This document shows positions 17,801 through 26,117 of a DNA stretch of 64,000 bases, in pieces (within the stretch, counting starts at the first letter, position 1; every line of letters begins with the position of its first letter). The position numbers and the translations under genes were made by a program. Origin of the DNA: Mangrovimicrobium sediminis (GTDB taxonomy: Bacteria > Pseudomonadota > Gammaproteobacteria > Pseudomonadales > Halieaceae); assembly GCF_004745945.1 (NCBI RefSeq), contig NZ_SRLE01000005.1, positions 1-64,000 of the forward strand, written 5' to 3'. The notes under the pieces were generated by a model. The model saw only the letters and a program-made list of their open reading frames with translations. It was not told the origin of the DNA and ran no database searches.

Positions 17801-18802
17801 CTGGATCTCGCGCTCGAGTTCCGGCGCCAGGCCGTTCTCGGCGAGGTAGTTGTTCATCGCCGCGTAGAAGTCGCCCAGCGGGCGCACCACGTGCTGCGAG
17901 TAGTATTCGTAGACCACCGGGGCGGTCTCCGGAGCGACTTCCAGGGTCTCGGTGGCGTTCTGGAAGGCGCGGCACAACTGGCGGGCGTGAATCGGAAGGC
18001 GTACCGCCAGCGGCTCCGCACCGATCAGTTCCGCCAGGCGAATGGTCAGCGCCTCCAGCGGGATGCGGTGCAGTTCCTCGGCCATGGTCACCGTGCGGTT
18101 GAGCGCCAGGTGCCCCTCGAACTCGTCGAGGTCGACCAGGTCCAGTTCCTCGGGACCCTCGATCTCCTGCTGCCAGTACTCGTCCTCGCCCGGCCCGGGC
18201 ACCAGCTTCTGGAAGTAGTTCTCGATCTGCTCCAGCAGCAGGCGGCCGATGCGCTCGCGATTGCGGCCCAGCGAAACCGCCGCCTCGTAGACGCGGTTGC
18301 GGCCGTCGCTGCTGGGTTTGATGCGGCTGGCCAGGGACATCAGGTCGCTGTGAATGTGGTTGATCGCCTCCGGCAACAGGATGCTGAGTTCCTGCATGGC
18401 GCTCTGGTGAAAGCCGCGCAGGATGCGCGTGTAGGCGGTGGAGGCGCCCTGCAGGTCCGAGGCCTTCACCCGCGGTACGGGTTTGTCGTCGAACAGGCTC
18501 TTCCAGCGACGCGCCTTGTCGCCGCGGGAGTCCGCCGCGGCCAGGTAGACCACGCCGCCGGTAATGCCGCCGATGGTGACCGGGAGGGGGCCGAGGTCCT
18601 GGCGGTCGATGAGGTTCAGGGTGGCGGGCATGCCCTGCTTGAGACGCACGCGGCCGCTGGCGCTGGTGCCGGCGAGGAGTTTGACACGCGAAAGCTGCAG
18701 TTGCAGCGCTTCAGTCGCCGAACACTCGCCGGAGAGTTTTGCGCCGTCCTCGAGCACCAGGAGTGCCGGAAAGACCTGGGTCTGTGTCTGCGGGGGCGAC
18801 AT
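14864..18802 (-). CDS. DUF1631-GGDEF-EAL protein, probable c-di-GMP phosphodiesterase
   Basis: A 1312-residue protein. A short N-terminal domain (1 to about 110, PilZ-like in pattern but not certain) leads into a large DUF1631 region (about 120-800). A GGDEF-type domain follows (about 880-1050), then an EAL domain (about 1070-1312). The cyclase signature is replaced by IENDRF (near 957), so cyclase activity is unlikely. The EAL domain keeps the glutamate in YELLLGL (near 1089), AINLSG, FEITE, DDFGTG, VKIDGTF, AESVEN and LQGWG, so it is probably an active phosphodiesterase. No membrane helix is seen. It stands alone on the minus strand, divergent from the F420 operon. Confidence 0.88.
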   Translation of the reverse strand: MSPPQTQTQVFPALLVLEDGAKLSGECSATEALQLQLSRVKLLAGTSASGRVRLKQGMPATLNLIDRQDLGPLPVTIGGITGGVVYLAAADSRGDKARRWKSLFDDKPVPRVKASDLQGASTAYTRILRGFHQSAMQELSILLPEAINHIHSDLMSLASRIKPSSDGRNRVYEAAVSLGRNRERIGRLLLEQIENYFQKLVPGPGEDEYWQQEIEGPEELDLVDLDEFEGHLALNRTVTMAEELHRIPLEALTIRLAELIGAEPLAVRLPIHARQLCRAFQNATETLEVAPETAPVVYEYYSQHVVRPLGDFYAAMNNYLAENGLAPELEREIQTKGSLLKRARLNPNAARPVQDQATSVPEEIVSQLRGALGQQPTGGDPPPGGFGHGAGAMPPLNVYQSVVDALNFRREAEGLANGEALASGVPLSGTWDGATIPSSDVDQSTLVDAATIARALAALQRDSGVRQAVREAQSLREYLAQHRQQINSLRDSSGLTTDSLNQLDMVDNLFGTISSQIDVAPELKPTLASLQIPLARLALLDPEFFLDHGHVARAVVDRLSTLATSANFPNRALETRINRVVEEIVESYETDESVFERALQEVEKLGEQQDRALSRNIERVVRIQDGQEKVQQARLAVSAVINERIRPPAAPRVLLDLVEAGWRDVLVLTHVKEGPESATWAEQIKTLDQLSGWLEDKQAGDDDEDMLMQRSLEAETLIDVVEQQLATALPTNIAYQPVLAELRGILAGSQDVATAEVSDSGDSDANAPQRLRARVEDLPRLRRWVKRVEQLQRDSWLTYRGADGQRRRMQLAWVSPAKDRYIFVNERGQKIADLSAVQLARKLSQGVQPPAPADRLPVVDKSMYQTLEHVQKTLSFSRNHDSLTRLINGETFLDQMNRALRHAQLKNSQHAVLYLDIDKFALVNELYDKVNGDEVLMQFSRLLAQLHGKKSSSARIENDRFAVLLLDRSAEQAMRFAEKVRTDIEASSIEIEGEQVSFTVSIGLAPILEFSPSVDQVLESARSASQAAKQAGGNCVRSFDEDQGLANQFRTDKSRTRQDLEQALATDRFVLRAQPIIQVAVSGQQAVGRHYELLLGLTNPDGSIASPEEFIRSAERYGFMTLVDRWVVREAFAWVSQLMDAQKEVPYLAINLSGGSVTDDEFLEYLLEQISEFGVGTSRICFEITETGTISNLVKAADFVRAFRNIGCKFSIDDFGTGLASHNYLRELPVDFVKIDGTFITGIHTNRADYAMARSINDLAHFLGQETIAESVENDEIIAKLEEIGVDYLQGWGVARPRLLTEITDELSSIVK

Positions 18803-18863
18803 TCGGCTATTGTGAAGTGTTTATTCCCTCGCGCCCCGCGGGATTGCCGGACGACGAGTGCCG

Positions 18864-18891
18864 AGTATAGCCGCAATAGGATTGTCGATAA
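18864..18891 (-). promoter_or_regulatory. Possible sigma-70 promoter of the DUF1631-GGDEF-EAL gene
   Basis: TATACT (18864-18869) is preceded at 16 bases by TTATCG (18886-18891) on the minus strand. It would leave a leader of about 55 bases. The -35 is weak, so this is only a candidate. Confidence 0.35.
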
Positions 18892-18918
18892 AATGCTCAA
18901 CTGCGGAATCGGCGCGAC

Positions 18919-18947
18919 TTGAGCCTGCCGGGGGATTTCCCTAATAT
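18919..18947 (+). promoter_or_regulatory. Candidate promoter of the F420 operon
   Basis: TTGAGC (18919-18924), a 17-base spacer and TAATAT (18942-18947) lie about 60 bases before npdG. Each hexamer matches the sigma-70 consensus at four of six positions, and the spacing is ideal. Confidence 0.5.
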
Positions 18948-19006
18948 GCCTGCGGTTCCCACTTTCTCGCAGCTGGTTCCCGGCGGCGATTTCACGGAAA
19001 AAAATT

Positions 19007-19690
19007 ATGACGAATGAACCACTGCCCGTGCTGGCCATCCTGGGCGGCACCGGCGATCTAGGCACCGGCCTGGCCCGGCGCTGGGCACAGGCGGGCTACC
19101 GCGTGATCATCGGGTCGCGCACCCTGGAAAAAGCCCAGGCGGCGGTCGCCGACCTGCACGAAGTCATGGCCGAGCGCGGCGTCGCCCAGGTGCACGTCGA
19201 GGCGATGGAAAACCTCGACGCCGCGACCGCGGCGGATATCGTTACCCTCACCGTGCCCTTCAGCCACCAGGCCGCGACCCTGGAACTGGTGAAACCGGCC
19301 CTCGCCGGCAAGATCCTGGTCGATGTCACCGTACCCCTGGTGCCGCCCAAGGTGGCGCGCGTGCAGTTGCCGGAAGCCGGCAGCGCCGGGCAGATCGCCC
19401 AGGAATTGCTGGGCGAGGAGGTCGCTGTGGTCTCCGCGTTCCAGAACGTGCCGGCGGCCAAGCTGCAGGAGGCCGACGGGCCGGACTGCGACGTACTGGT
19501 CTGCGGCAACAAGCGCGAGGCGCGCGAGGCGGTGATCACCCTGGTCGAGGCGGCGGGCATGCGCGGTTTCCACGCCGGCATGATCAACAACGCGGCGGCC
19601 GCCGAGGCGCTGACCTCGGTGCTGATCGTGATCAACAAGCAGTATCAGTGCCACGCCGGTATCCGTATCACCGGGCTCGGCGATCACTGA
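19007..19690 (+). CDS. NpdG/Fno, F420H2:NADP+ oxidoreductase
   Basis: A 227-residue Rossmann-fold enzyme that exchanges hydride between NADP(H) and coenzyme F420, here presumably reducing F420 with NADPH. The N-terminal AILGGTGDLGTGLARRWA is the dinucleotide-binding loop. SRTLEKA, VTLTVPFSHQ, DVTVPLVPP and SAFQNVPA match the family throughout. Cytoplasmic. A GGAAA ribosome-binding site precedes the ATG. It heads the F420 operon, 16 bases before cofE; npdG next to cof genes is a recurring proteobacterial arrangement. The role is supported by both sequence and context. Confidence 0.93.
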   Translation: MTNEPLPVLAILGGTGDLGTGLARRWAQAGYRVIIGSRTLEKAQAAVADLHEVMAERGVAQVHVEAMENLDAATAADIVTLTVPFSHQAATLELVKPALAGKILVDVTVPLVPPKVARVQLPEAGSAGQIAQELLGEEVAVVSAFQNVPAAKLQEADGPDCDVLVCGNKREAREAVITLVEAAGMRGFHAGMINNAAAAEALTSVLIVINKQYQCHAGIRITGLGDH

Positions 19691-19706
19691 TATCCCGCCG
19701 GCGCCC

Positions 19707-20474
19707 ATGCTCGGGTCCCTGCAACTCATTCCCCTGCGCCCGTTCCCGCTGGTCGAGCCGGGCGACGACCTCGCCGGCCTGGTGGCGGCCGCCCTGCGCG
19801 CGCAGCAGTTGCAACTGGTCCCGGGGGACGTGCTGGTGCTCGCCCAGAAGGTCGTGTCCAAGGCCGAGAACCGCTACGTGCGCCTGTCCAGCGTGACGCC
19901 CACGCCGGCGGCGCAGGAACTCGCCGCGCAGGCGGACAAGGACCCGCGCCTGGTGCAGCTGATTCTCGACGAGAGCCGCGAGGTGCTGCGCGTGCGCCCG
20001 GGGGTGATCATCGTCGAGCATCGCAACGGCTACGTGCACGCCAACGCCGGCATCGACCGCTCCAACCTGCAGCAGGACCCGGACGACCCGCAGGTGCTGC
20101 TGCTGCCGCAGGACCCGGACCGCTCGGCGGCGGCCCTGCGTGATCGCCTGGCCACTTTGTGCGGTGTCGCCCCGCAGGTGGTCATCAACGACAGCGCCGG
20201 GCGCGCCTGGCGCATGGGTACCGTGGGTATCGCCATCGGCTGCGCCGGGCTGGAGGCAGTGCGCGACCAGGTTGGCGACAGCGACCTGTTCGGCAACCGC
20301 CTGGAGGTCACCATGCCGGCGATCGCCGACGAGTTGGCCGCCGCCGCCTCGCTGGTCATGGGCCAGGCCGCCGAAGGCACGCCGCTGGTGCTGGCCCGCG
20401 GCCTGCAACTGGCGGCCTCCGAGGCCGGCTCCGGCAGCCTGTTGCGCGAGCGCGACATGGACCTGTTTCGCTGA
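19707..20474 (+). CDS. CofE, coenzyme F420-0:L-glutamate ligase
   Basis: A 255-residue enzyme that adds the gamma-linked glutamate tail to F420-0 using GTP. VEPGDDLAGLV, DVLVLAQKVVSKAEN, ESREVLRVRPG and VHANAGIDRSN are characteristic CofE segments. It is a stand-alone CofE (length typical) and lacks the C-terminal FMN reductase domain of actinobacterial FbiB. It follows npdG and precedes cofD by 12 bases. Confidence 0.95.
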   Translation: MLGSLQLIPLRPFPLVEPGDDLAGLVAAALRAQQLQLVPGDVLVLAQKVVSKAENRYVRLSSVTPTPAAQELAAQADKDPRLVQLILDESREVLRVRPGVIIVEHRNGYVHANAGIDRSNLQQDPDDPQVLLLPQDPDRSAAALRDRLATLCGVAPQVVINDSAGRAWRMGTVGIAIGCAGLEAVRDQVGDSDLFGNRLEVTMPAIADELAAAASLVMGQAAEGTPLVLARGLQLAASEAGSGSLLRERDMDLFR

Positions 20475-20486
20475 TGGGCGGCACTG

Positions 20487-21440
20487 ATGGGCGGTGAGGT
20501 ACTCGCGCTCTCCGGCGGTGTCGGCGGCGCCAAACTCTCGCTGGGGCTGGATCGCGTACTGCCCGCGGGGGCGCTGCACGTGCTGGCCAATACCGCGGAC
20601 GACTTCGAACACCTCGGGCTGACCATCTGCCCGGATATCGACACGCTTTTATATACCCTGTCCGGGCGCGCCAACCGCGAGCAGGGCTGGGGCCTGGAGG
20701 GTGAAAGCTGGAACGCGATGCAGGCGCTGGAGGCGTTGGGCGGCGAAACCTGGTTCCGGCTCGGCGATCGCGACCTCGCCACCCACCTGTGGCGCAGCAC
20801 GCGCCTGGCCGCCGGCGAGTGCCTGTCGCAGGTAACCGCGGGGCTGGCACAGCGCCTCGGGCTGCGCAGCCACGTCCTGCCGATGAGCGAGACCCCGGTG
20901 CGCACCCTGGTGGACACCGACGAGGGCGAACTGCCCTTCCAGCACTATTTCGTGCGCCGCCGCTGTGAACCCGCGGTGCGCGGTTTTCGCTTCGCCGGGC
21001 TGGACGCGGCGCAACCGCCGCCGGCGCTGCGCGAACTGCTGGCCTCCCCGGCGCTGGAGAAAATCGTGATCTGCCCCTCCAACCCCTTTGTCAGCGTCGA
21101 TCCGATCCTGCAAACCGGGGAACTGTGGCGAGCCCTGCGCGATGCGCCGGCGCCGGTAGTGGCGGTGTCGCCGATCGTCGCTGGCCTGGCGCTCAAGGGT
21201 CCCGCGGCGAAGATGATGGCGGAGCTGCAGATACCGGCCACCGCATTGGGTGTCGCCGCGCATTACGCGCAGGCCTACCCCGGCCTGATTGACTATTTCG
21301 TGATCGACAGCAGTGACGCTACACTGTCCACTGGCATCGACCAGCTCGGCCTGCGCAGTATCGTGGCCGATACCATCATGACAACAACAAACGACAAGGA
21401 ACGCCTGGCGCGCTACTGCCTGGCGCTGGAGGGGGTATGA
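20487..21440 (+). CDS. CofD, 2-phospho-L-lactate transferase (F420-0 synthesis)
   Basis: A 317-residue enzyme that joins the deazaflavin Fo to a phospholactyl-type guanylate to form F420-0 or a related form. The start LSGGVGGAKLSLGLDRVL is the CofD nucleotide-binding motif; NTADDFEHLGL, CPDIDTLLYTLSG, ICPSNPFVS and SPIVAG follow in order. Length is typical. The ATG at 20487 is used; a near-duplicate ATGGGCGG 13 bases upstream is out of frame. The stop overlaps the start of the next gene (ATGA), so synthesis is coupled. Confidence 0.95.
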   Translation: MGGEVLALSGGVGGAKLSLGLDRVLPAGALHVLANTADDFEHLGLTICPDIDTLLYTLSGRANREQGWGLEGESWNAMQALEALGGETWFRLGDRDLATHLWRSTRLAAGECLSQVTAGLAQRLGLRSHVLPMSETPVRTLVDTDEGELPFQHYFVRRRCEPAVRGFRFAGLDAAQPPPALRELLASPALEKIVICPSNPFVSVDPILQTGELWRALRDAPAPVVAVSPIVAGLALKGPAAKMMAELQIPATALGVAAHYAQAYPGLIDYFVIDSSDATLSTGIDQLGLRSIVADTIMTTTNDKERLARYCLALEGV

Positions 21441-24400
21441 CCGGTACGCACGCACTGGTGGCGCTCAAGCACAACGCCGGCGCCAAGAGCCGGCTGTCCG
21501 GTGTGCTCGGCCCGGCCGAGCGCGCGGCGCTGGTGCGCGCCATGTGCCGCGACGTGCTGGCCTGCCTGCGCGCCCACCCCGCTATCGACAGCGTGGCGCT
21601 GGTCTCGCGCGGCGACGACGCACGCGATCTGGCGCAGCTATGCGGCGTCGATTTTATCGACGAGGCGCAGCTCGGCGCGGACGATCTCAACACGGCCCTG
21701 CAGGCCGCCGCGGCGCAGCGCGCCGGTGCCGGGCGTCTCCTCGCATTGCATGCCGACCTGCCCGCCCTCGGCGCCGCGGATATCGACGCGGTGCTCGCCG
21801 CACCGGCGCAGGCACTGGTTATCGGCGCGGACAAGACCGGTCGCGGCACCAACCTGCTGGCGTTTCCCGGCGCTGCGGTACCGCAGTTCCAGTTCGGCGC
21901 GGACAGCTGCGCGCGCCACAGCGCCGCGGCGCAGGGTGCCGGCCTGGAGCCGGCGCTGCTCTCGCGCCCCGGGCTGGCGCTGGACATCGACGAGCCCGCG
22001 GACCTCGAATGCCTGCCCGGTGCGCCCGCCGTCGGCGCCTATACCCGGCGCTGTTTGTCTGCTCTCGGGCTCGGTACCGGCAGCCTGGCGCGCGAAGACG
22101 CCCTGGCGCTGGCCGACGATGACGACCTCGCCGGGCTGCTCGCCCTGGCCGGCGCCGCCCGCGACCGCGGCCACGGTGCGCTGGTCACCTACTCGCGCAA
22201 GGTGTTCATTCCCCTGACCCAGCTGTGCCGCGACGTGTGCCACTACTGCACTTTCGCGCAGACGCCGAAGCGTGTTGAACAGCCCTTTATGCCGGTCGAG
22301 GAAGTGCTGGAACTGTGTCGCGCCGGCGCCGCGATGGGCTGCCAGGAGGCGCTGTTCACCCTCGGCGAGCGTCCCGAGCTGCGCTATTCGGCCGCGCGCA
22401 AGGCGCTGGCGGCCATGGGTTACGCCTCGACCCTGGAATACCTGCGCGACGTTGCTGCGCGAGTGCTGGAGGAGACCGGCCTGCTGCCGCATATCAACGC
22501 CGGCTGTATGAGCGATGAAGAGATCGCCCTGCTGCGCCCGGTCAGCGCGTCCATGGGCATCATGCTGGAATCCGCCGCCGAGCGCCTGTGCGAGAAGGGC
22601 ATGCCGCACTACGGCTCGCCGGACAAACAGCCCGCCGTGCGCCTGGCAACCATCGAGCGCGCCGGCCAGGCGGCGGTGCCGTTCACCTCGGGCATTCTCA
22701 TTGGCATAGGCGAGACCCGCCGCGAGCGCGTCGAGTCGCTGCTCGCCCTGCGCGAGGCCCACGAGCGGCACGGTCACCTGCAGGAAGTCATCGTGCAGAA
22801 CTTCCGCGCCAAACCCGGCACCCTGATGGCCGCTGCGCCGGAGCCGGACCTGGAAGAATTACTGTGGACCATCGCCGCAGCCCGCGTTGTCTTCGGGCCG
22901 GCGATGAACATCCAGGCGCCGCCGAACCTGTCGCCCGGCGTGCTGGAGCGCCTGGTGGAGGCGGGTATCAACGACTGGGGTGGTGTCTCGCCGCTGACCC
23001 CGGACCACGTCAACCCGGAGGCACCCTGGCCGCACCTGGAACAACTGGCGCGCGAGACCGCTGCAGCAGGCAAGTTCCTCGAGCAGCGCCTGACCATCTA
23101 TCCCGAGTATGCCGAACAAGCGGCGCGCTGGCTGGACCCGGCCCTGCGCGGGCCGGTGCTGGCGCACAGCGATGCCGCCGGCTTCGCCCGCCGCGACCGC
23201 TGGGTGCCGGGCGAGGACATCGCGGTGCCTGAGCTCGAGCGTGCACTGCTGGCCTCGCCGCCGGCGGATGCCGCGGTACCCGCCGACCTGCGCGCGATTG
23301 TCGAGCGCTGTGAGTCGGGCGCGGCGCTGGAGCAGGCGGATGTCGAACGCCTGTTTGCCGTGCGCGGTCCGGAATTCAGCTGGGTCGCCGCGCAGGCCGA
23401 CCGCCTGCGTCAACAGGCGGTGGGCGAGCGCGTCACCTACGCGGTCAACCGCAACATCAACTACACCAACGTCTGTTACTTCAAATGCCAGTTCTGCGCT
23501 TTTTCCAAGGGCAAGCTGAGCGAGAACCTGCGCGGGCGCCCCTACGATATCAGCGGCGAGGAGATCGCCCGCCGCTGCCGCGAGGCCTGGGAGCGCGGCG
23601 CCACCGAGGTGTGCATGCAGGGCGGTATCCACCCGGACTACACGGGGCAGACCTACCTGGACATCCTGCGCACCGTGCGCGCGGCGACACCGCAGATGCA
23701 CATTCACGCGTTCTCCCCGCTGGAGGTGTGGCAGGGTGCGCAGACCCTGGACATGCCGCTGCCCGAGTTCCTGCGCGAGCTGCGCGAGGCCGGCCTGGAC
23801 ACCCTGCCCGGCACCGCCGCCGAGGTGCTCGACGACGAGGTGCGCAGCGTGCTCTGCCCGGACAAGCTGGACACCGCCCAGTGGCTGGCGGTGATCGAGG
23901 AGGCGCACCGCGCCGGGCTGCGCACGACGGCGACCATCATGTATGGGCACATCGAGGCGCCGCGCCACTGGGCGCGCCACCTGCTCGCCCTGCGCGAATT
24001 GCAGGCGCGCACCGGCGGTTTCACCGAATTCGTGCCGCTGCCCTTCGTGCACATGGAGGCGCCGCTGTACCTCAAGGGCCGGGCGCGGCGCGGCCCCAGC
24101 TTCCGCGAGGCGCTGCTCATGCACAGCGTCGCCCGCCTGGTGTTCCACGGCTTTATCGAGAATATACAGGCGTCCTGGGTGAAGATGGGCGAGGCGGGGG
24201 TTTCCGCTTGTCTCGAGGCCGGGGCCAACGACCTCGGCGGCACCCTGATGAACGAGAGCATCACCCGCGCCGCGGGCTCCAGCCACGGCCAGGAGTGGCC
24301 ACCTGCCCACATGGAGGCCCTGGCCCGGCGCCTGGGCCGCGAACCGATGATGCGCACCACCGCTTACGCGCCGGCGCCTGCCGAGCGACGCCTGGCGGCG

Positions 24401-24544
24401 TTCAATGCAGCCCCCCTGGCGGCGCCCGAAAACCAGTCCGCGGGCAAGCTGCAGCGCGACAAGCTGATTCCCGTCACCGCGCTGGCCGACCGGCCCAGCC
24501 CGGCGCTGTTCACCCAGGTGATGCCGATGGCGGCCTGCGACTAG
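21437..24544 (+). CDS. CofC-CofG-CofH fusion protein (F420 biosynthesis)
   Basis: A 1035-residue polypeptide joining three enzymes. Residues 1 to about 215 are a CofC-type guanylyltransferase (ALVALKHNAGAKSRLSGVL, LHADLPAL, RGTNLLAFPG). Residues about 240-560 are CofG, a radical-SAM domain with C264, C268 and C271 in CRDVCHYC. Residues about 640-1010 are CofH, a second radical-SAM domain with C680, C684 and C687 in CYFKCQFC. CofG-CofH fusions are known as FbiC in actinobacteria; the extra CofC at the N-terminus is unusual. CofGH makes the deazaflavin Fo, and CofC activates the phospholactate-type side chain. No internal frameshift or stop is seen, so the fusion appears real. Confidence 0.93.
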   Translation: MTGTHALVALKHNAGAKSRLSGVLGPAERAALVRAMCRDVLACLRAHPAIDSVALVSRGDDARDLAQLCGVDFIDEAQLGADDLNTALQAAAAQRAGAGRLLALHADLPALGAADIDAVLAAPAQALVIGADKTGRGTNLLAFPGAAVPQFQFGADSCARHSAAAQGAGLEPALLSRPGLALDIDEPADLECLPGAPAVGAYTRRCLSALGLGTGSLAREDALALADDDDLAGLLALAGAARDRGHGALVTYSRKVFIPLTQLCRDVCHYCTFAQTPKRVEQPFMPVEEVLELCRAGAAMGCQEALFTLGERPELRYSAARKALAAMGYASTLEYLRDVAARVLEETGLLPHINAGCMSDEEIALLRPVSASMGIMLESAAERLCEKGMPHYGSPDKQPAVRLATIERAGQAAVPFTSGILIGIGETRRERVESLLALREAHERHGHLQEVIVQNFRAKPGTLMAAAPEPDLEELLWTIAAARVVFGPAMNIQAPPNLSPGVLERLVEAGINDWGGVSPLTPDHVNPEAPWPHLEQLARETAAAGKFLEQRLTIYPEYAEQAARWLDPALRGPVLAHSDAAGFARRDRWVPGEDIAVPELERALLASPPADAAVPADLRAIVERCESGAALEQADVERLFAVRGPEFSWVAAQADRLRQQAVGERVTYAVNRNINYTNVCYFKCQFCAFSKGKLSENLRGRPYDISGEEIARRCREAWERGATEVCMQGGIHPDYTGQTYLDILRTVRAATPQMHIHAFSPLEVWQGAQTLDMPLPEFLRELREAGLDTLPGTAAEVLDDEVRSVLCPDKLDTAQWLAVIEEAHRAGLRTTATIMYGHIEAPRHWARHLLALRELQARTGGFTEFVPLPFVHMEAPLYLKGRARRGPSFREALLMHSVARLVFHGFIENIQASWVKMGEAGVSACLEAGANDLGGTLMNESITRAAGSSHGQEWPPAHMEALARRLGREPMMRTTAYAPAPAERRLAAFNAAPLAAPENQSAGKLQRDKLIPVTALADRPSPALFTQVMPMAACD

Positions 24545-25143
24545 CGACCGTCCGGCGCCGGTGCGCCGTATTTTTCCGCCAGTTCCAGCAACTCGGGCTT
24601 GCGCTGCACGCCGGCGGAGCGCATCACGCCGGCGACGGTGAGGTAGGCGCCGACGGTGAACATGAAGTCCAGCAGCTGTTTCTCATCCCAGGCCTGCGCC
24701 AGCGCCGCCCAGTTGTCGTCGCCGATACGGTGCTCGCGCACCAGTTCCTCGGTGGCGCGTATCACCACCTTTTCCAAATCCGTGAAGTAGGGGTCGTCGG
24801 CGCCGTTCTGCAGGGGGCCGTACAGTTCCGGCTCCAGGCCGGCGCGCGCGCTGGTGCGCAGGTGGCTGGACCACATGTAGGCGGCCTCGCAGATCCACGC
24901 GGTGCGCATGATGGCGATCTGCCGCAACCTTACCGGCAGTGTGTTGGTGGACAGCAGGTGGATATTGAGCTGCGAGAACAGGTCGGCGAGCTGCGGGTGA
25001 TGGGCGAAGGTGAGCAGCACCGGGTTGCTGTCCGCGTTGCTGAAAATGCCGCCGGTCCATTTGGCGAGAAATTCGCGCATCTCGTCGGTGAGTGCATCGG
25101 GGTCTACCTCGGGCATGCGCGGTGCGGGGTCCGCCTGGAGCAT
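24541..25143 (-). CDS. Carboxymuconolactone decarboxylase-family (AhpD-like) protein
   Basis: A 200-residue helical protein. LPVRLRQIAIMRTAWICEAAYMWSSHLRTSARAG matches the CMD/AhpD fold (short form: Arg-Arg-Ala-Trp, then E-x6-H), but the second cysteine of the AhpD redox pair is absent, so peroxidase-partner activity is doubtful. Many such proteins are of unknown function in degradation pathways. It converges on the CofCGH gene, and the two stop codons share the palindrome CTAG at 24541-24544. Confidence 0.75.
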   Translation of the reverse strand: MLQADPAPRMPEVDPDALTDEMREFLAKWTGGIFSNADSNPVLLTFAHHPQLADLFSQLNIHLLSTNTLPVRLRQIAIMRTAWICEAAYMWSSHLRTSARAGLEPELYGPLQNGADDPYFTDLEKVVIRATEELVREHRIGDDNWAALAQAWDEKQLLDFMFTVGAYLTVAGVMRSAGVQRKPELLELAEKYGAPAPDGR

Positions 25144-25259
25144 GGCGCTGTCTCCTTGTTATCGCTGTTTTGTGAGTGTTCCGTGGTTGGGCGCGACAAG
25201 CGCGACAGGCATCGCGCACGGCAGCCAGTATAGCCACTGCCGCGGGCGGTCGTCGCGTG

Positions 25260-26030
25260 TCAGTCGCCGGCGCCCGGCAGGCGGTAGTCGATGGCGAGCA
25301 GGGCGGTGTTGAACCAGGCGAAGTTGTAGACGTCGTCGGTATCCACGCCGCCCTCGAGGGTGCGGTAGCCGGCGCTGACCCGCCAGCGTTCGTCGATGTC
25401 ATAGCCGAGCTTGACGCCGAGGTCCAGGGCGCGGCCGGGGCCGCCGGCGAGACCGTCGAAGTCGAAGCGCAGGCTCCAGCGCTGGGCGAAGCGATACTCG
25501 CCGGCCAGGTAGAGCAGGGGCACGAAGCCCAGGTCGTCGTCCCTGGCCTTGGTGCTGCCCTGGGTCAGTTCGATCTTGGCATCGCGGATGAATGCGGTGG
25601 CGCCCAGCCACAGGCGCCAGCCGCCGACATCCTCGAAGCGGTAGCGATAGCCCAGGCGGTAGCTGTTGAACTGGTACTCGGCGGCCAGTCGCGTGTCCGC
25701 GGCGAAGGTCTCGCCGTCGAAGCGCACGTCCTCGCCGAAGCTGCCGCGTTCCTTGTAGGCGAGCGGGGCGATGACCAGGCGCAGTTCGTGGGGGCCGGTC
25801 AGCCGCCAGTTGGCGTTGATGCGCAGCGCCGGCCAGGGTCCGGAGCCGGCGATGTCGGTCAGCGCGAAGCGATCGGCGCTGGCGTCGTTGGGAAGACGCA
25901 CCTTGTTGCGCGACTGCCACAGGGCGCCGCTTTCCAGTTCGAACGCGGCGGCAATATCGCTGGCCTGCAGCGGGACGGACAGCAGCAGGGCCGCCAGTCC
26001 GGCGCACAGGGTGTGCAGTGGTCGTCGCAT
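25260..26030 (-). CDS. Predicted outer-membrane beta-barrel protein
   Basis: A 256-residue secreted protein. A signal peptide (1 to about 23, ending LQAS) is followed by alternating hydrophobic and aromatic strands typical of a small barrel (LRLVIAPLAY, YRLGYRYRFED, LGVKLGYDIDERW, WRVSAGYRTLEGGVD). The last strand is FNTALLAIDYRL. I do not recognise a family or substrate. Neighbours (CMD protein and GDT1 transporter) give no functional hint. Confidence 0.6.
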   Translation of the reverse strand: MRRPLHTLCAGLAALLLSVPLQASDIAAAFELESGALWQSRNKVRLPNDASADRFALTDIAGSGPWPALRINANWRLTGPHELRLVIAPLAYKERGSFGEDVRFDGETFAADTRLAAEYQFNSYRLGYRYRFEDVGGWRLWLGATAFIRDAKIELTQGSTKARDDDLGFVPLLYLAGEYRFAQRWSLRFDFDGLAGGPGRALDLGVKLGYDIDERWRVSAGYRTLEGGVDTDDVYNFAWFNTALLAIDYRLPGAGD

Positions 26031-26117
26031 GGCCTTACTCCGCGTTGGAAAAGTTCAGGGCGAGTATACGCCTGGAACCGGGCAGTGGTTCATGTACAGG
26101 CCCGGGTGGTGCCCGCT

